Source: Opitutaceae bacterium
GTDB taxonomy: Bacteria; Verrucomicrobiota; Verrucomicrobiia; Opitutales; Opitutaceae
Length of the DNA stretch: 36,680 nucleotides
Assembly: GCA_027485815.1 (NCBI GenBank)
Contig: JAIXQE010000215.1
Span: 1-36,680 of the forward strand
Direction of reading: 5' to 3'
The notes beneath the pieces were generated by a model. The model was given only the letters and a program-made list of their open reading frames with translations. It made no database searches and was not told the origin of the DNA. A program made the translations under genes and the position numbers. Every line of letters begins with the position of its first letter. Within the stretch, counting starts at the first letter, position 1. This document shows, in pieces, positions 16,122-24,861 of the stretch.

Positions 16122-17573
16122 TCAGTTTTCCCCCTGCAGGACCCAGGTGTCCTTGGAACCGCCGCCCTGCGAGGAGTTCACCACGAGGGAGCCGCGGCGG
16201 AGGGCGACGCGGGTGAGGCCGCCCGGGGTGACGGTGGTCTTCTCGCCGCAGATGATGTACGGGCGGAGGTCGATGTGGCGGCCCTCCAGGCGGCCGTCGC
16301 ACCAAGTGGGGGAACGGGAGAGCTGGATGGGATCCTGGGCGATGTAGTTGCGGGGTTGGGCGGCGACCTGGGCGCGGAAGCGGGCGCATTCCTCGCGGGT
16401 GGCGGCGGGTCCGATGAGCATCCCGTAGCCGCCGGCCTCGTTGGCGGCCTTGACCACGAGCCGCTCGATGTTCTCGAGGATGAACTTCCGGTCCGTCGGC
16501 TCGGCCGCGAGGTACGTGTTCACGTTGGGCAGGATCGCGTCCTCGCCGAGGTAGTATTTGATCAGGCGGGGCACGTAGGCGTAGATCACCTTGTCGTCGG
16601 CGACTCCCGTGCCGATCGAGTTCGCGAGGGCCACCCGGCCGGCGCGGTAGGCCTGGATCAGGCCGGGCACGCCCAGCAGCGAATCCGGGCGGAAGACGGT
16701 TGGGTCGAGGAAGTCGTCATCGATCCGGCGGTAAATGACGTCCACCGGCATCAGGCCCGCGGTGGTGCGCATATGGACCCGGGCGTCGCGCACGACCAGG
16801 TCGCGGCCCTCGACGATCGGGATGCCCATCTGGCGGGCGAGGAAGCAGTGCTCGAAGTAGGCGCTGTTGTGGACCCCCGGGGTGAGCAGCACGACGGTGG
16901 GTTTCTCGGTGGTGCCGGGCGCGAGGTGGAGGAGGGCCTTCAGGAGGTCGTCGGTGTAGCCCTCCACGGGGCGCACCCCGTAGCGGTCGAAGACCTGGGG
17001 CAGCGCCCGGCGCATCGCCGAACGATTCTCGATCATGTAACTGGCGCCGGAGGGGCAGCGCAGGTTGTCCTCGAGCACCAGGTAGTTGCCCGCGGCGTCC
17101 CGGATGAGGTCGGTGCCGCAGATATGGACGTAGATTCCGCGCGGAACCGTGAAGTGCATGAACTCCCGCCGGAAGTGCTTCGCGCCGAGGATCAGGGAGG
17201 CCGGCACGATGTTGTCCTTCAGGACCTTCTGGTCGTGGTAAAGGTCGTCGAGGAAGAGGTTGAGGGCGGTGACCCGCTGGATGAGGCCGGCCTCGATCCG
17301 GCGCCATTCGGCGGCGGGGATGATCCGGGGGATGAGGTCGAAGGGGAAGATGCGTTCCGTGCCCTGGGCGTCGTTGTAGACGGTGAAGGTGACGCCGCGG
17401 CGCAGGAAGGCGGCGTCCACCGCGGCGCGGCGGCGGTCAAACTCGGCGGGAGCGAGGGCGGCGAGGCCCTCCGCGAGGCGCTGGTAGTGCTGCCGGACCC
17501 GGCCGTCCTCGGGCCGGGTGAACATCTCGTCGAAGAAGCCGCTGAGCTCGTAGTCGGTGGGCAGCAGGGACAT
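16122..17573 (-). CDS. Circularly permuted ATP-grasp ligase (DUF404/DUF407)
   Basis: The ATG at 17573 gives a 483-residue protein starting [18 protein letters not shown], as in the family; an in-frame TTG 30 bp upstream is less likely. Recognisable blocks are [30 protein letters not shown] near residue 180, and [13 protein letters not shown] near residue 390, which is the Lys/Gly nucleotide-binding element displaced by the permutation. The protein is a predicted peptide or amide-bond-forming ligase. With the alpha-E and transglutaminase genes directly downstream it forms a conserved cluster. The product made is not known. Expression probably starts in the 110-bp gap before this gene. Confidence 0.93.
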   Translation of the reverse strand: MSLLPTDYELSGFFDEMFTRPEDGRVRQHYQRLAEGLAALAPAEFDRRRAAVDAAFLRRGVTFTVYNDAQGTERIFPFDLIPRIIPAAEWRRIEAGLIQRVTALNLFLDDLYHDQKVLKDNIVPASLILGAKHFRREFMHFTVPRGIYVHICGTDLIRDAAGNYLVLEDNLRCPSGASYMIENRSAMRRALPQVFDRYGVRPVEGYTDDLLKALLHLAPGTTEKPTVVLLTPGVHNSAYFEHCFLARQMGIPIVEGRDLVVRDARVHMRTTAGLMPVDVIYRRIDDDFLDPTVFRPDSLLGVPGLIQAYRAGRVALANSIGTGVADDKVIYAYVPRLIKYYLGEDAILPNVNTYLAAEPTDRKFILENIERLVVKAANEAGGYGMLIGPAATREECARFRAQVAAQPRNYIAQDPIQLSRSPTWCDGRLEGRHIDLRPYIICGEKTTVTPGGLTRVALRRGSLVVNSSQGGGSKDTWVLQGEN

Positions 17574-17683
17574 GGCGGGGAGGGTTTGCCCTGCCCTAAG
17601 CAAGTCCCTTGCCAGCCGCTCGGGAAACGTGCGGGAACGCCGCGCCCGTGTCCGCGCCCCCCTACCCGGCCCCGGCGGGAGGA

Positions 17684-20428
17684 TCAGGGCACCTCGTACA
17701 GCTCGACCAGGACGAGGCCGGTCGCGTTGCCGGGGTTCCCCGGCGCCGGGGAGGCCTGCAGGGTGTAGGCCCCCGGGGTGAGGGTGGTGAGCAGGGCGGC
17801 CTCGTTGGCGTTGGTGAGGGGGAAGGCGCCGATCACCGGGAAGACCGCGGCGAGCGTGGCCCCGTTGGTCTGGCCCCAGTTGTTGTTGTTGGCCTGGGCC
17901 TGGACGCCGCTGAAGAGGGTCAGGCGCGGATCCGTAAGCACGGTGGCGGCCGGCCGGCCGAAGGGCACGAGGCCGGGGCCGACGGCCCGCAGCACGACCG
18001 TGCGCGGGGTGTTGCCCGCCACGACCACGCCGGGAATCACCGCCTCATTGCTGGCGTCCACCCGGGAGAGGGCGGAGAGGTTGGTCAGGCGGGAGGCGTT
18101 GCGGCTGACATCGTAGATCTCGGCCATCACCTCGCCCGTGGCGCCGCCGACCCCGGTCACGACCACGGTGTAGGAGCCGGGGTCGAGGGTGAGGAGCAGG
18201 GCCGAGTCGAGGCTGCCGTTGCCGAGGGCGAACGTGCCGACGGCGTTGGTGGCCGCGATGAGTTGGGTGCGGGCGGCCGGGGTGGCCTGGTTCTCCCAGC
18301 CCTCGTTGCTGCCGAGGCTGGTGCCGGCCCGGAAGACTTCCACGCGGGCGGCGGCGAGCGGGTTGTCCACCCGGAAGCGGCCGAGGCCGGGGCCGACGGC
18401 GCGCACGAGGACGCTGGCGCGGGCACCGGCCGAGAGGGTGAAGCCGGCGGTGAGGGCATCGCCGAGGAACGCGATGCCGCCGCGGGTCGAGAGGTTGATC
18501 ATCCGCCCGGGTTCCGGGGCGGGGTTGCCGTTGATTCGGGCCTCGAGGAAGTTGAGCACCCGCCGGTTCGCGCCACTGAAGAACTCGCGGTCGCCGGACG
18601 CGATCGCCAGTTCGGTGGCGACCTCGGCCGCCCGCGCCCGGTACGCCGCGGGCAGGGCGGCGGTGAGCGCGGAGAGGGAGGGTTGGGTCCGGGGATACAG
18701 GTTGGCGTCGACGATCCCCGCGGTGCGCAGGGCGCCGGCGACGGCGGTGGCGTCCTCCCCCGTGAACTCGTCCGGCCGGAGCAGGCCGAGCATCCGCAGG
18801 CGGGCGGGGTAGAGCGGGGTGAGGTCGCTGATCACCACCCCGCCGGGCACGCCGCGGCCGGCGAGCAGTTGCGCGCGGGTGCGGGCCTCCGTCAGGTCCG
18901 TCGGGCCGGTGTCCTCCTCGTTGGCCGAAACCGCGAAGAACTGGGGCACGCGCGACAGCGCCGCGAGGGTCTCGTCGCCGCCCGAGAGGTAGAGCACGGC
19001 GCCGCGCACCGGCCGGCCCGCGGCCAGCAGTTGGTCGGCGTAGCGCACCCCGGCCACGGCCCCGGCGGCCCGGCCGAGGAAGAAGACGGGCGTCGCGGGA
19101 TCGAGCTCGTCCCGGCCGGCGAGGTAATTGAGGGCCGTCACGTGGTTCAGCGCGTCGGGGTTGGCGCCGAGGGCCGTCGTTCCCGACCAGGCGCCGGTGA
19201 CGCGGTTCAGGCTGTTGAGGGCGGCGACGCCATAGCCCGCGGCTACCAGCTCGCGGACGAGAAGGGAGGGGTGCGCGCGCTCGAACCATTCGTTCAGGTC
19301 GCCACCCGTCTGGTGGAGGAGGAACACCAGCCCGCGCGGGCGGAAGGCCGGCAGGTGGTAGGCGAGGGTGCTGGCGACCGCGGGCGCGCTGGCGGCGGCG
19401 CCGGGCAGGGCCTGCGGGTTGAAGTTGCGGGCGAGGACGGGCGTCCACGGCGGGGCGGGCCGGTAGGTCGCCTGCAGGCGCACCGGGGTGGTCGGGACGG
19501 TGAGGCTGACCTCGCTGAGCTGGGGCAGGAGCTGGCCGGCCCCGAGGGCGGCGGTGTCGCCGGTCCAGCGGTCGAAGACCAGCCCCGGCGCCGGTGGGTG
19601 GGCGATGAGCGTGACGGGCGTGCCGGCCGGATAGGTGCCGCCGCCGTCGCCTCCCTCGACCGTGACCGCGACCGGCGCGCCGGTGCCGACGGCGAGGACG
19701 TAGGACTTGAGGTCGACCTGGACGACGTTGCGGAAATTGACCGTGCAGGTGAGGCGCTTCAGGCCGGGGTTGGTGGGCCGGAACGTGATCGTGTTGGTCC
19801 CTTGGCCGGAGACGATCGTGGCGCCGCCGGTGACGGTCCAGCGGAAGGTGCGGTCGTTGCCCTGGGCGGCGGGGACCGAGGCGGTGACCGCGGTGGCATT
19901 GGCGGCGATGCTGGCGGGGCTGGTCACCCGGCCGGCGGTCTCGGCCGCGATGACGGTGACGTTGGCGGTGGGGGAGAAGGAGGTGCCGTCGGCGCCGATG
20001 GTGGCGGCGAGGGTGACGGTGCCCGGGGTGTCGGCCACGAAGCTCACCGTGGCGCTGCGGGGATCGCCGACGATGCGTCCGCCGGAGATGCTCCATTGGT
20101 AGGAGGCGTTGGCGGCGATCGCGGGGTCGATGTTGTTACCCCCGAGACTGATCGTCGCGGAGGCGCTGGTCCCGCTCAGGATGCCCGAGGGCGCGGAGAT
20201 CGTCGGCGAGAGGGTGGAGTTCTGGGCCCCGCCGCCGGGTGGCACGAAGCCCGGGGGCAGCACGATGCCGCCGCCCCCGCCGGCGTTGCCCCCGCCCCCC
20301 GCGTTGCCGCCGCCCCCGGGCAGGGGCGTCGGCCGGACCTGGGCGGGGAGGGGCAGGGCGAGCGCCGCGGCGGCAAGGAGCGCGGCAAGCGGGCGAAACG
20401 GACCGGGGAGGCGCGAAAGGGGCGGCAT
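17684..20428 (-). CDS. Large secreted multidomain protein with degenerate alpha/beta-hydrolase domain
   Basis: The 914-residue protein has, in order: a signal peptide to about residue 30; a Gly/Asn-rich linker (residues 38-54, repeats of G-G-G-G-N-A); two Ig-like/PKD-like beta domains (~70-240); an InlB-B-repeat-like module ([11 protein letters not shown] ... F-D-R-W-T-G-D); an alpha/beta-hydrolase-like domain (~360-600); and two copies of a beta module with R-A-V-G-P-G-L and L-x-P-G-x-Y-T (~615-910). The hydrolase strand and turn F-F-L-G-R-A-A-G place Ala454 where the nucleophile Ser of G-x-S-x-G should be, so this domain is probably non-catalytic. The repeated C-terminal module is common in verrucomicrobial exoproteins. 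Its role is probably binding or adhesion at the cell surface. It lies 37 bp after the helicase stop. Confidence 0.85.
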   Translation of the reverse strand: MPPLSRLPGPFRPLAALLAAAALALPLPAQVRPTPLPGGGGNAGGGGNAGGGGGIVLPPGFVPPGGGAQNSTLSPTISAPSGILSGTSASATISLGGNNIDPAIAANASYQWSISGGRIVGDPRSATVSFVADTPGTVTLAATIGADGTSFSPTANVTVIAAETAGRVTSPASIAANATAVTASVPAAQGNDRTFRWTVTGGATIVSGQGTNTITFRPTNPGLKRLTCTVNFRNVVQVDLKSYVLAVGTGAPVAVTVEGGDGGGTYPAGTPVTLIAHPPAPGLVFDRWTGDTAALGAGQLLPQLSEVSLTVPTTPVRLQATYRPAPPWTPVLARNFNPQALPGAAASAPAVASTLAYHLPAFRPRGLVFLLHQTGGDLNEWFERAHPSLLVRELVAAGYGVAALNSLNRVTGAWSGTTALGANPDALNHVTALNYLAGRDELDPATPVFFLGRAAGAVAGVRYADQLLAAGRPVRGAVLYLSGGDETLAALSRVPQFFAVSANEEDTGPTDLTEARTRAQLLAGRGVPGGVVISDLTPLYPARLRMLGLLRPDEFTGEDATAVAGALRTAGIVDANLYPRTQPSLSALTAALPAAYRARAAEVATELAIASGDREFFSGANRRVLNFLEARINGNPAPEPGRMINLSTRGGIAFLGDALTAGFTLSAGARASVLVRAVGPGLGRFRVDNPLAAARVEVFRAGTSLGSNEGWENQATPAARTQLIAATNAVGTFALGNGSLDSALLLTLDPGSYTVVVTGVGGATGEVMAEIYDVSRNASRLTNLSALSRVDASNEAVIPGVVVAGNTPRTVVLRAVGPGLVPFGRPAATVLTDPRLTLFSGVQAQANNNNWGQTNGATLAAVFPVIGAFPLTNANEAALLTTLTPGAYTLQASPAPGNPGNATGLVLVELYEVP

Positions 20429-20465
20429 GGCGACGACGGGGAGGGACGCAGGGGCGGGAAACAGG

Positions 20466-23042
20466 TTACGGGACGGGCGAAGGGGGGCGAGGAGAACCTG
20501 CCGGCGCCGGCTCCGGCGGGCGCGCCAGCCAAGCGGCGAGGTCGGCGTCCTTCACGAGGGGCGTACCCCCTTGGTAAGCCGGGGCGAGGAGCGCCGCGTA
20601 GGCCGGTTCCGCGAACCGGCGGCAGTGGAGCAGGATCCGGGCGTGGTGCCCCGGGGCGCGGACGAGGCGTCCGAGGGCCTGGTTCACCTTGGTCATCCCC
20701 GGCCCTTGGTACACCCGGCGGAAGGCGGCGTCGCGGTCGAGTCCCGCCCGTTGCGCCTCCTCCATCCGGGCCTTCTGCACCGGGTTGACCTCGGGCAGCG
20801 CGGGTCCGGCGACGAGGGCGTGGCGCACGCGGCCGCCCAGCGCGTCGATGCCCTCGGCGAAGCTGGAGCCGAGGATCAGGCCGAGGATGTCCCCGCGATC
20901 GAGGGCGGCGGCGATCCAGGCGGCTTGCGCCGCCAGGTCGAGTCCGCGGGGCTGGAGGGCGAGCCGCAAGTCCAGCCCCTGCGCGTCAGCGGCCTCCCGC
21001 ACCGCTTCCGCGTAAGCGTAGGAGGGGAAGAAGGCCGCGACCGGTCCTCCGGCGCTCCCGTGCAGCGCGGCGGCGGTGGCGGCGGTGGTCCCGTGGTGGC
21101 GGCCGCGCTGCTGGTAACTGGTGTCGACGCGGAGGTCGCACGCGACGTCGTAGGCCCCGTCCCGCCACGGGGCGTGGGCCGTGAGGAGCCGGGGGCTGGC
21201 GGCGTCCCGTTGCTCCTCCTCGCGCAGCAGGGCGGCGGCGCTGGTGAGTTGCCGGAAGAGGCGGCGCGTGTCGCGCTTGGTCAGCTGGCCGAGGCGTTCC
21301 GGGGTGGGCGCGGGGCTGGGGGCGGGGGCCGGGGGTTCGGCGAGGCCGCAGGCGGCCGCGAAGCCGTCGAGCGGGCGGAGGGTGGCGCTGGCGAACACGA
21401 CCCCGCCGAAGCCGCGCAGGAGTTGGCCGGTCGGCCGGGCGGCGTCGAGGCAGGTGAGGAGGAGCCGGCCCGGGGCGGGGCTCCACCAGAGGCGGGGCGG
21501 GGCGGCGGGGTCCGCGAGCGCCTCGAGCAGCGCCGGGACGTCCCAGAGGGCGGCGCTGGCGACGGGGCCGAGCGCGGCGAAATCCACCCCGGTGCCGCGG
21601 AGTGCGGCCGCGACCTCCCCGAGCAGGTGGCGGGCATCGTCCTCGTCGTGGGCGGGCAGGGCGTCCCGGGCGGGCAGGCGGTGCAGGAAATGGCACCAGT
21701 GGTCCCAGGCCTGCACGAGGGCGGCGCCGGGGCGGATCCGGTGGAGTTCCTCCCGCACCCCGAAGGCGTCGGCCGCGGCGCAGGCGTGCGACAGGGCGTC
21801 GGCGGCTCGCGCGGGCAGGTTGTGCGCCTCGTCGACCACCAGCAGCGTCCGCGCGGGGTCGTACCCGGGCTGGGCGGCGAAGAGGCCGCGGCTGCGCGGG
21901 GCGAAGACGTAGTTGTAGTCCCCGATCCACACGTCCTGGAACGCCAGGGCGGTGCGGGTGATCTCGTAGGGGCAGACCCCGGCCTCCCGGCCCGCGGCGC
22001 GCAGGGCCTCCAGATCCCGCGCGTGGTGCTCGTCGCGGTGGAAGCGCGCCAAGCCCCCCCGCTCCCAGCGGAGCGCGGGGTCGGCGAGGTGCGGGCAGGC
22101 GTCGCGGACGCAATGGAAGACGGCATTGATGCAATGCTCGCCCTTGTTGCGCACGTGCCAGACGGCGACGGGCGGGCCCGCGCCGGGGCCCGCGTCGGCG
22201 GGGCGCATCGCGGCGAGGGTCTGCACCACCTGCAGCTGCCCGGTGGCCTTGCTGGTGAGGTAGAGGAGGCGCTCGAAGTGGCCGGTGCGCAGCTGGCCGA
22301 GCGCAAACTCCAGCAGCACCCCGGTCTTGCCGAAGCCGGTCGGGGCCTCGAGGCAGACCAGCGGGTGGTGGCGGAAGAGTTCGGTGAGCTCGGCGACGGT
22401 CCGTTCCTGGCCCGGCCGGGGGGTGGCGAAGGGGGGGTGAAAGCGGAGCGCGCGCAGGCGGGTCCGCGCGCGCAGGCGCAGCTCGAGGAAATCCGCCACG
22501 CGGTCCAACTGGGCGCGGAAGGCCGCCTCGTCCGCCGGATCGAGCGGGATCGCCTGGAGCAGGCCGGTGCCGGCCTCGACGCAGACGAGTTCCGCGGCCG
22601 CCGCGGGCGGCAGGGGCGGCTCCTCCGGCCCGGAGGCGGCGAGGCCGAGCCGCAGCAGGGCGGCGTAGGTCGCGAGCTGGATGAAGTACGCGGGGTGCTC
22701 CGCGCGGAGCTCGGCCGGATCGGCGGGCAGGGGCCGGAGCACCGACTTGATCTCGCGGAGGGTGGTGCCCGCGGGCCCGGGCACCAGCTGGTCGAGGCGG
22801 CCCGTCAGCGTGAGGCGCCAGCCACGATGCACGAGGGTGCCGCTGATGCCGACCTCGAAGCGCGCGGCCGCCCCGTGCGCCGCGGCCGCCCGGGCGCGGA
22901 GTTCCTGGTGCCAGCGGGTGCCGAGTTGCGCGCGCCAGAGCCCGCCCCCGCCGTCCCCGCCCGCTCCCGAGGGACCGGTGGTGAAGCCGGCGAACTCGCC
23001 CGCTCCGAGGGCGGCGCAGCGTTGGTCGAGGTCGAAGTTCAC
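20466..23042 (-). CDS. PD-(D/E)XK nuclease fused to an iron-sulfur superfamily 2 helicase (XPD/DinG-like)
   Basis: The GTG at 23042 overlaps the upstream stop by 4 bp (GTGA) and gives 858 residues. The N-terminal domain has the nuclease pattern Asp84 (G-R-L-D-Q-L), Glu97-x-Lys99 (R-E-I-K-S-V) and a following Q-L-A-T-Y-A-A-L-L helix. The helicase core has Walker A A-P-T-G-F-G-K-T (Lys239), four cysteines at 304, 311, 316 and 357 placed like the XPD/DinG iron-sulfur domain, a D-E-A-H box at 404-407, and a C-terminal domain with S-S-F-A-E-G-I-D and Q-A-L-G-R-L-V-R. It should unwind and cut DNA with 5' flaps, forks or loops. The upstream overlapping gene looks RecO-like, which suggests a repair pair. 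The length exceeds DinG because of the nuclease domain. The fusion resembles the Cas4-like/DinG proteins seen in scattered bacteria; the exact biological role is unknown. Confidence 0.88.
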   Translation of the reverse strand: MNFDLDQRCAALGAGEFAGFTTGPSGAGGDGGGGLWRAQLGTRWHQELRARAAAAHGAAARFEVGISGTLVHRGWRLTLTGRLDQLVPGPAGTTLREIKSVLRPLPADPAELRAEHPAYFIQLATYAALLRLGLAASGPEEPPLPPAAAAELVCVEAGTGLLQAIPLDPADEAAFRAQLDRVADFLELRLRARTRLRALRFHPPFATPRPGQERTVAELTELFRHHPLVCLEAPTGFGKTGVLLEFALGQLRTGHFERLLYLTSKATGQLQVVQTLAAMRPADAGPGAGPPVAVWHVRNKGEHCINAVFHCVRDACPHLADPALRWERGGLARFHRDEHHARDLEALRAAGREAGVCPYEITRTALAFQDVWIGDYNYVFAPRSRGLFAAQPGYDPARTLLVVDEAHNLPARAADALSHACAAADAFGVREELHRIRPGAALVQAWDHWCHFLHRLPARDALPAHDEDDARHLLGEVAAALRGTGVDFAALGPVASAALWDVPALLEALADPAAPPRLWWSPAPGRLLLTCLDAARPTGQLLRGFGGVVFASATLRPLDGFAAACGLAEPPAPAPSPAPTPERLGQLTKRDTRRLFRQLTSAAALLREEEQRDAASPRLLTAHAPWRDGAYDVACDLRVDTSYQQRGRHHGTTAATAAALHGSAGGPVAAFFPSYAYAEAVREAADAQGLDLRLALQPRGLDLAAQAAWIAAALDRGDILGLILGSSFAEGIDALGGRVRHALVAGPALPEVNPVQKARMEEAQRAGLDRDAAFRRVYQGPGMTKVNQALGRLVRAPGHHARILLHCRRFAEPAYAALLAPAYQGGTPLVKDADLAAWLARPPEPAPAGSPRPPSPVP

Positions 23043-23665
23043 GGGTCGGCGCGCGGCAGGAGCTCGGTGTGGCCCCGCAGGTAGTGCTCGAGCCGCCCGA
23101 GCAGGCGCTCGACCTCCTCCGGCGCCGCGGTCTGCGCGGCCAGGGGCTGGTTGAGCAGGTGGGCCACGATCGCGCGGTCGGCGGCGGGCAGGGTGGGGAA
23201 CCACTCCTCGCGCACCGGGTGGCCCTCGTCCCGCGCGAACCGGTACAGGGCCTTCAGGTACACGATGTCCGGCCGCGCCCCGGCGTCGAACGCGGCGAAG
23301 GCGGTCGCGAGCAGGGCGCCCACGGCCGGGCGGTCCGCCTCCGCCACCGGGTGCCGGTCGATGAGCGTCGCCAGCGCGGACGCCCAGCGCAGCGTCGCGT
23401 AGCCGCGGCCGATGCCGGTAGGGCGCCGCACGATCACGGCCCCGCGCACGAACCACGTCCGGCCGCCGCGCCCGCCCTCCAGTTCCAGCGCGACCTCGTC
23501 GAACAGGTCGAGCGGCGGCAGCGCGGGGGCGGGGCCCCGCGGGGAGCGCTGCATCAGGTGCAGGGCGCCGTGTTCGGGGGAGAACGCGCCGTGCGCGAGG
23601 TAGCCGTCCTTCGCCGGGCGGCGGGTGAGCACGAACGCCGTGGTCTGGAGGCTCGGCCCGGGCAC
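23039..23665 (-). CDS. RecO-like DNA repair protein (tentative)
   Basis: The 208-residue protein begins T-T-A-F-V-L-T-R-R-P, followed by F-S-P-E-H-G-A-L-H-L-M and a segment ending in a beta strand with V-A-L-E-L-E. This is the layout of the N-terminal OB fold of RecO, where the first strand, a 'TxExG' turn and a basic strand occur in the same order. The C-terminal half is helical with L-K-A-L-Y-R-F-A-R-D-E-G. The zinc-finger cysteines of some RecO proteins are absent. RecO loads RecA by displacing SSB. The start is GTG without a Shine-Dalgarno sequence. The stop overlaps the start of the nuclease-helicase gene by 4 bp, so the two are translationally coupled. An alternative is a lineage-specific partner of the helicase. 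Confidence 0.55.
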   Translation of the reverse strand: MPGPSLQTTAFVLTRRPAKDGYLAHGAFSPEHGALHLMQRSPRGPAPALPPLDLFDEVALELEGGRGGRTWFVRGAVIVRRPTGIGRGYATLRWASALATLIDRHPVAEADRPAVGALLATAFAAFDAGARPDIVYLKALYRFARDEGHPVREEWFPTLPAADRAIVAHLLNQPLAAQTAAPEEVERLLGRLEHYLRGHTELLPRADP

Positions 23666-23672
23666 CGGGGGT

Positions 23673-24320
23673 TCAGCGCGCCGGCTCGGGCGGCGTGACC
23701 GCCCCGCCGGAGAGGATCATCTTCATCCCGTCGCCCACGCTCAGTTCCAGTTCCACGACCTCGGCCCGCGGCAGCATCAGCAGGAACCCGCTGGTCGGGT
23801 TCGGGGTGGTGGGCACGAAGACGGTCCAGAGTTCGCCGGCGCCCGCCCGCCGCTGCGGTTCGGCCTGCGCGCGGTTGGTGAGAAAGCCGATCGTCCAGCA
23901 GTTGGGCCGCGGGTACTGCACGAGGACGACCTGGCTGAACATGCTGCGGTTCTGGGAACCGAAGGTGGCCACGATCTGGCGCACCGCGTTGTACACGGCG
24001 CCGACGCCCGGGATCCGCTGGATGGTCCGCTCGGCGAGGGACCAGAAGAACTTCCCGAGGACGTAATTGGAGAAGAAGCCGAAGAGGGTCACCAGCACCA
24101 CCACCACGGCGGTCGCGAGCAGGTCCCAGAGCAGCGGGGCGCCCTCGAGGGCCCGCGGGATCAGGCCCTCGTAAAGCGGGCGGAAGCTGCCGCCGACGAG
24201 ATCGACCACCTTGCGGAAGGCCCAGACCGTGACCACCAGGGGCGCGAGCAGCAGCACGCCCGAAAGGAAGGCGTTGCGGCAGAGGACCCAGCGGGACGGA
24301 CGGGGCGGTTCGACGTGCAT
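23673..24320 (-). CDS. DUF502 family membrane protein
   Basis: The ATG at 24320 gives 215 residues, the usual DUF502 length. Two membrane segments (~residues 15-36 and ~62-84) flank a short periplasmic loop. The signature R-I-P-G-V-G-A-V-Y-N-A-V-R-Q and a C-terminal beta region (W-T-V-F-V-P-T-T-P-N-P-T-S-G-F) follow. Proteins of this family are conserved in many Gram-negative bacteria and plants, with no settled biochemical function. It lies 55 bp after ybeY and 7 bp before the RecO-like gene, inside the long minus-strand operon. Confidence 0.9.
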   Translation of the reverse strand: MHVEPPRPSRWVLCRNAFLSGVLLLAPLVVTVWAFRKVVDLVGGSFRPLYEGLIPRALEGAPLLWDLLATAVVVVLVTLFGFFSNYVLGKFFWSLAERTIQRIPGVGAVYNAVRQIVATFGSQNRSMFSQVVLVQYPRPNCWTIGFLTNRAQAEPQRRAGAGELWTVFVPTTPNPTSGFLLMLPRAEVVELELSVGDGMKMILSGGAVTPPEPAR

Positions 24321-24375
24321 CGGGGCAGGTCTCGCAGGGCCTTCCGGCGCAGGCAATGCAAAGGCGTGCGCCGCG

Positions 24376-24861
24376 CTAACGCCGCCAGCTGAACCGGGGG
24401 AGCGCCTCCGCCTCCGCCAGCAGCCGCAGGGCGCGCGCCTCCGCCCGCCGCATCGCGCGTTTGCGGCGCGGCTCGAGATCATCGTGCCCGGCAAGGTGCA
24501 GCCAGCCGTGCACGAGGTAGAGGGTGAGTTCCGCCGCCAGGTCTTCCCCCCGCTCCCGCGCGCAGCGGGCCGCGGTGTCCGCGGAGACGCAGATCTCCCC
24601 GCCGGTGCCCAGCGCGGGGTCCGCCGCGAAGGTGATCACGTCGGTCGTGGTCGGGTCGTCGAGGAAGCGGCCGTGCAGGGCGGCGAGGGCGGCGTCGGTG
24701 AGGAACGCCACCGAGAGTTCCCCGGCGGGGGGTGGCGCGCCCGGCTCCGGGGTGAAGCGGGCGTGCGCGGCGTCGAGGGCCGCGACGGCGCGCCGGACGG
24801 AGGCCCGGTCCATCCGCAGGCGCGGATGCCGGTTCGCGATGACGCAGGTCCGCGGGGTCAT
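24376..24861 (-). CDS. ybeY: Endoribonuclease YbeY
   Basis: The 161-residue protein matches YbeY length. It carries D-V-I-T-F-A near residue 74 and the zinc motif H118-G-W-L-H122-L-A-G-H-D-D128. In most family members the last position is a third His (H-G-x-L-H-L-x-G-Y-D-H); here it is Asp128, with His at 126. YbeY is a single-strand endoribonuclease in 16S rRNA maturation and ribosome quality control. The ATG overlaps the stop of the 7TM-HD gene by 4 bp (24858-24861). The order phoH, pgpH, ybeY is conserved across many phyla. Confidence 0.93.
   Translation of the reverse strand: MTPRTCVIANRHPRLRMDRASVRRAVAALDAAHARFTPEPGAPPPAGELSVAFLTDAALAALHGRFLDDPTTTDVITFAADPALGTGGEICVSADTAARCARERGEDLAAELTLYLVHGWLHLAGHDDLEPRRKRAMRRAEARALRLLAEAEALPRFSWRR

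Noticed and set aside
17574-17603. Upstream TTG start for the ATP-grasp gene
   Set aside because: The ATG at 17573 matches the family N-terminus; the extra 10 residues have no support.
14088-17768. Plus-strand open frame of 1226 codons across the triad genes
   Set aside because: It lies antisense to three clear genes and has only low-complexity charged composition.
20109-23084. Plus-strand open frame of 991 codons over the helicase gene
   Set aside because: Antisense shadow; the opposite strand has intact Walker, DEAH and iron-sulfur motifs.
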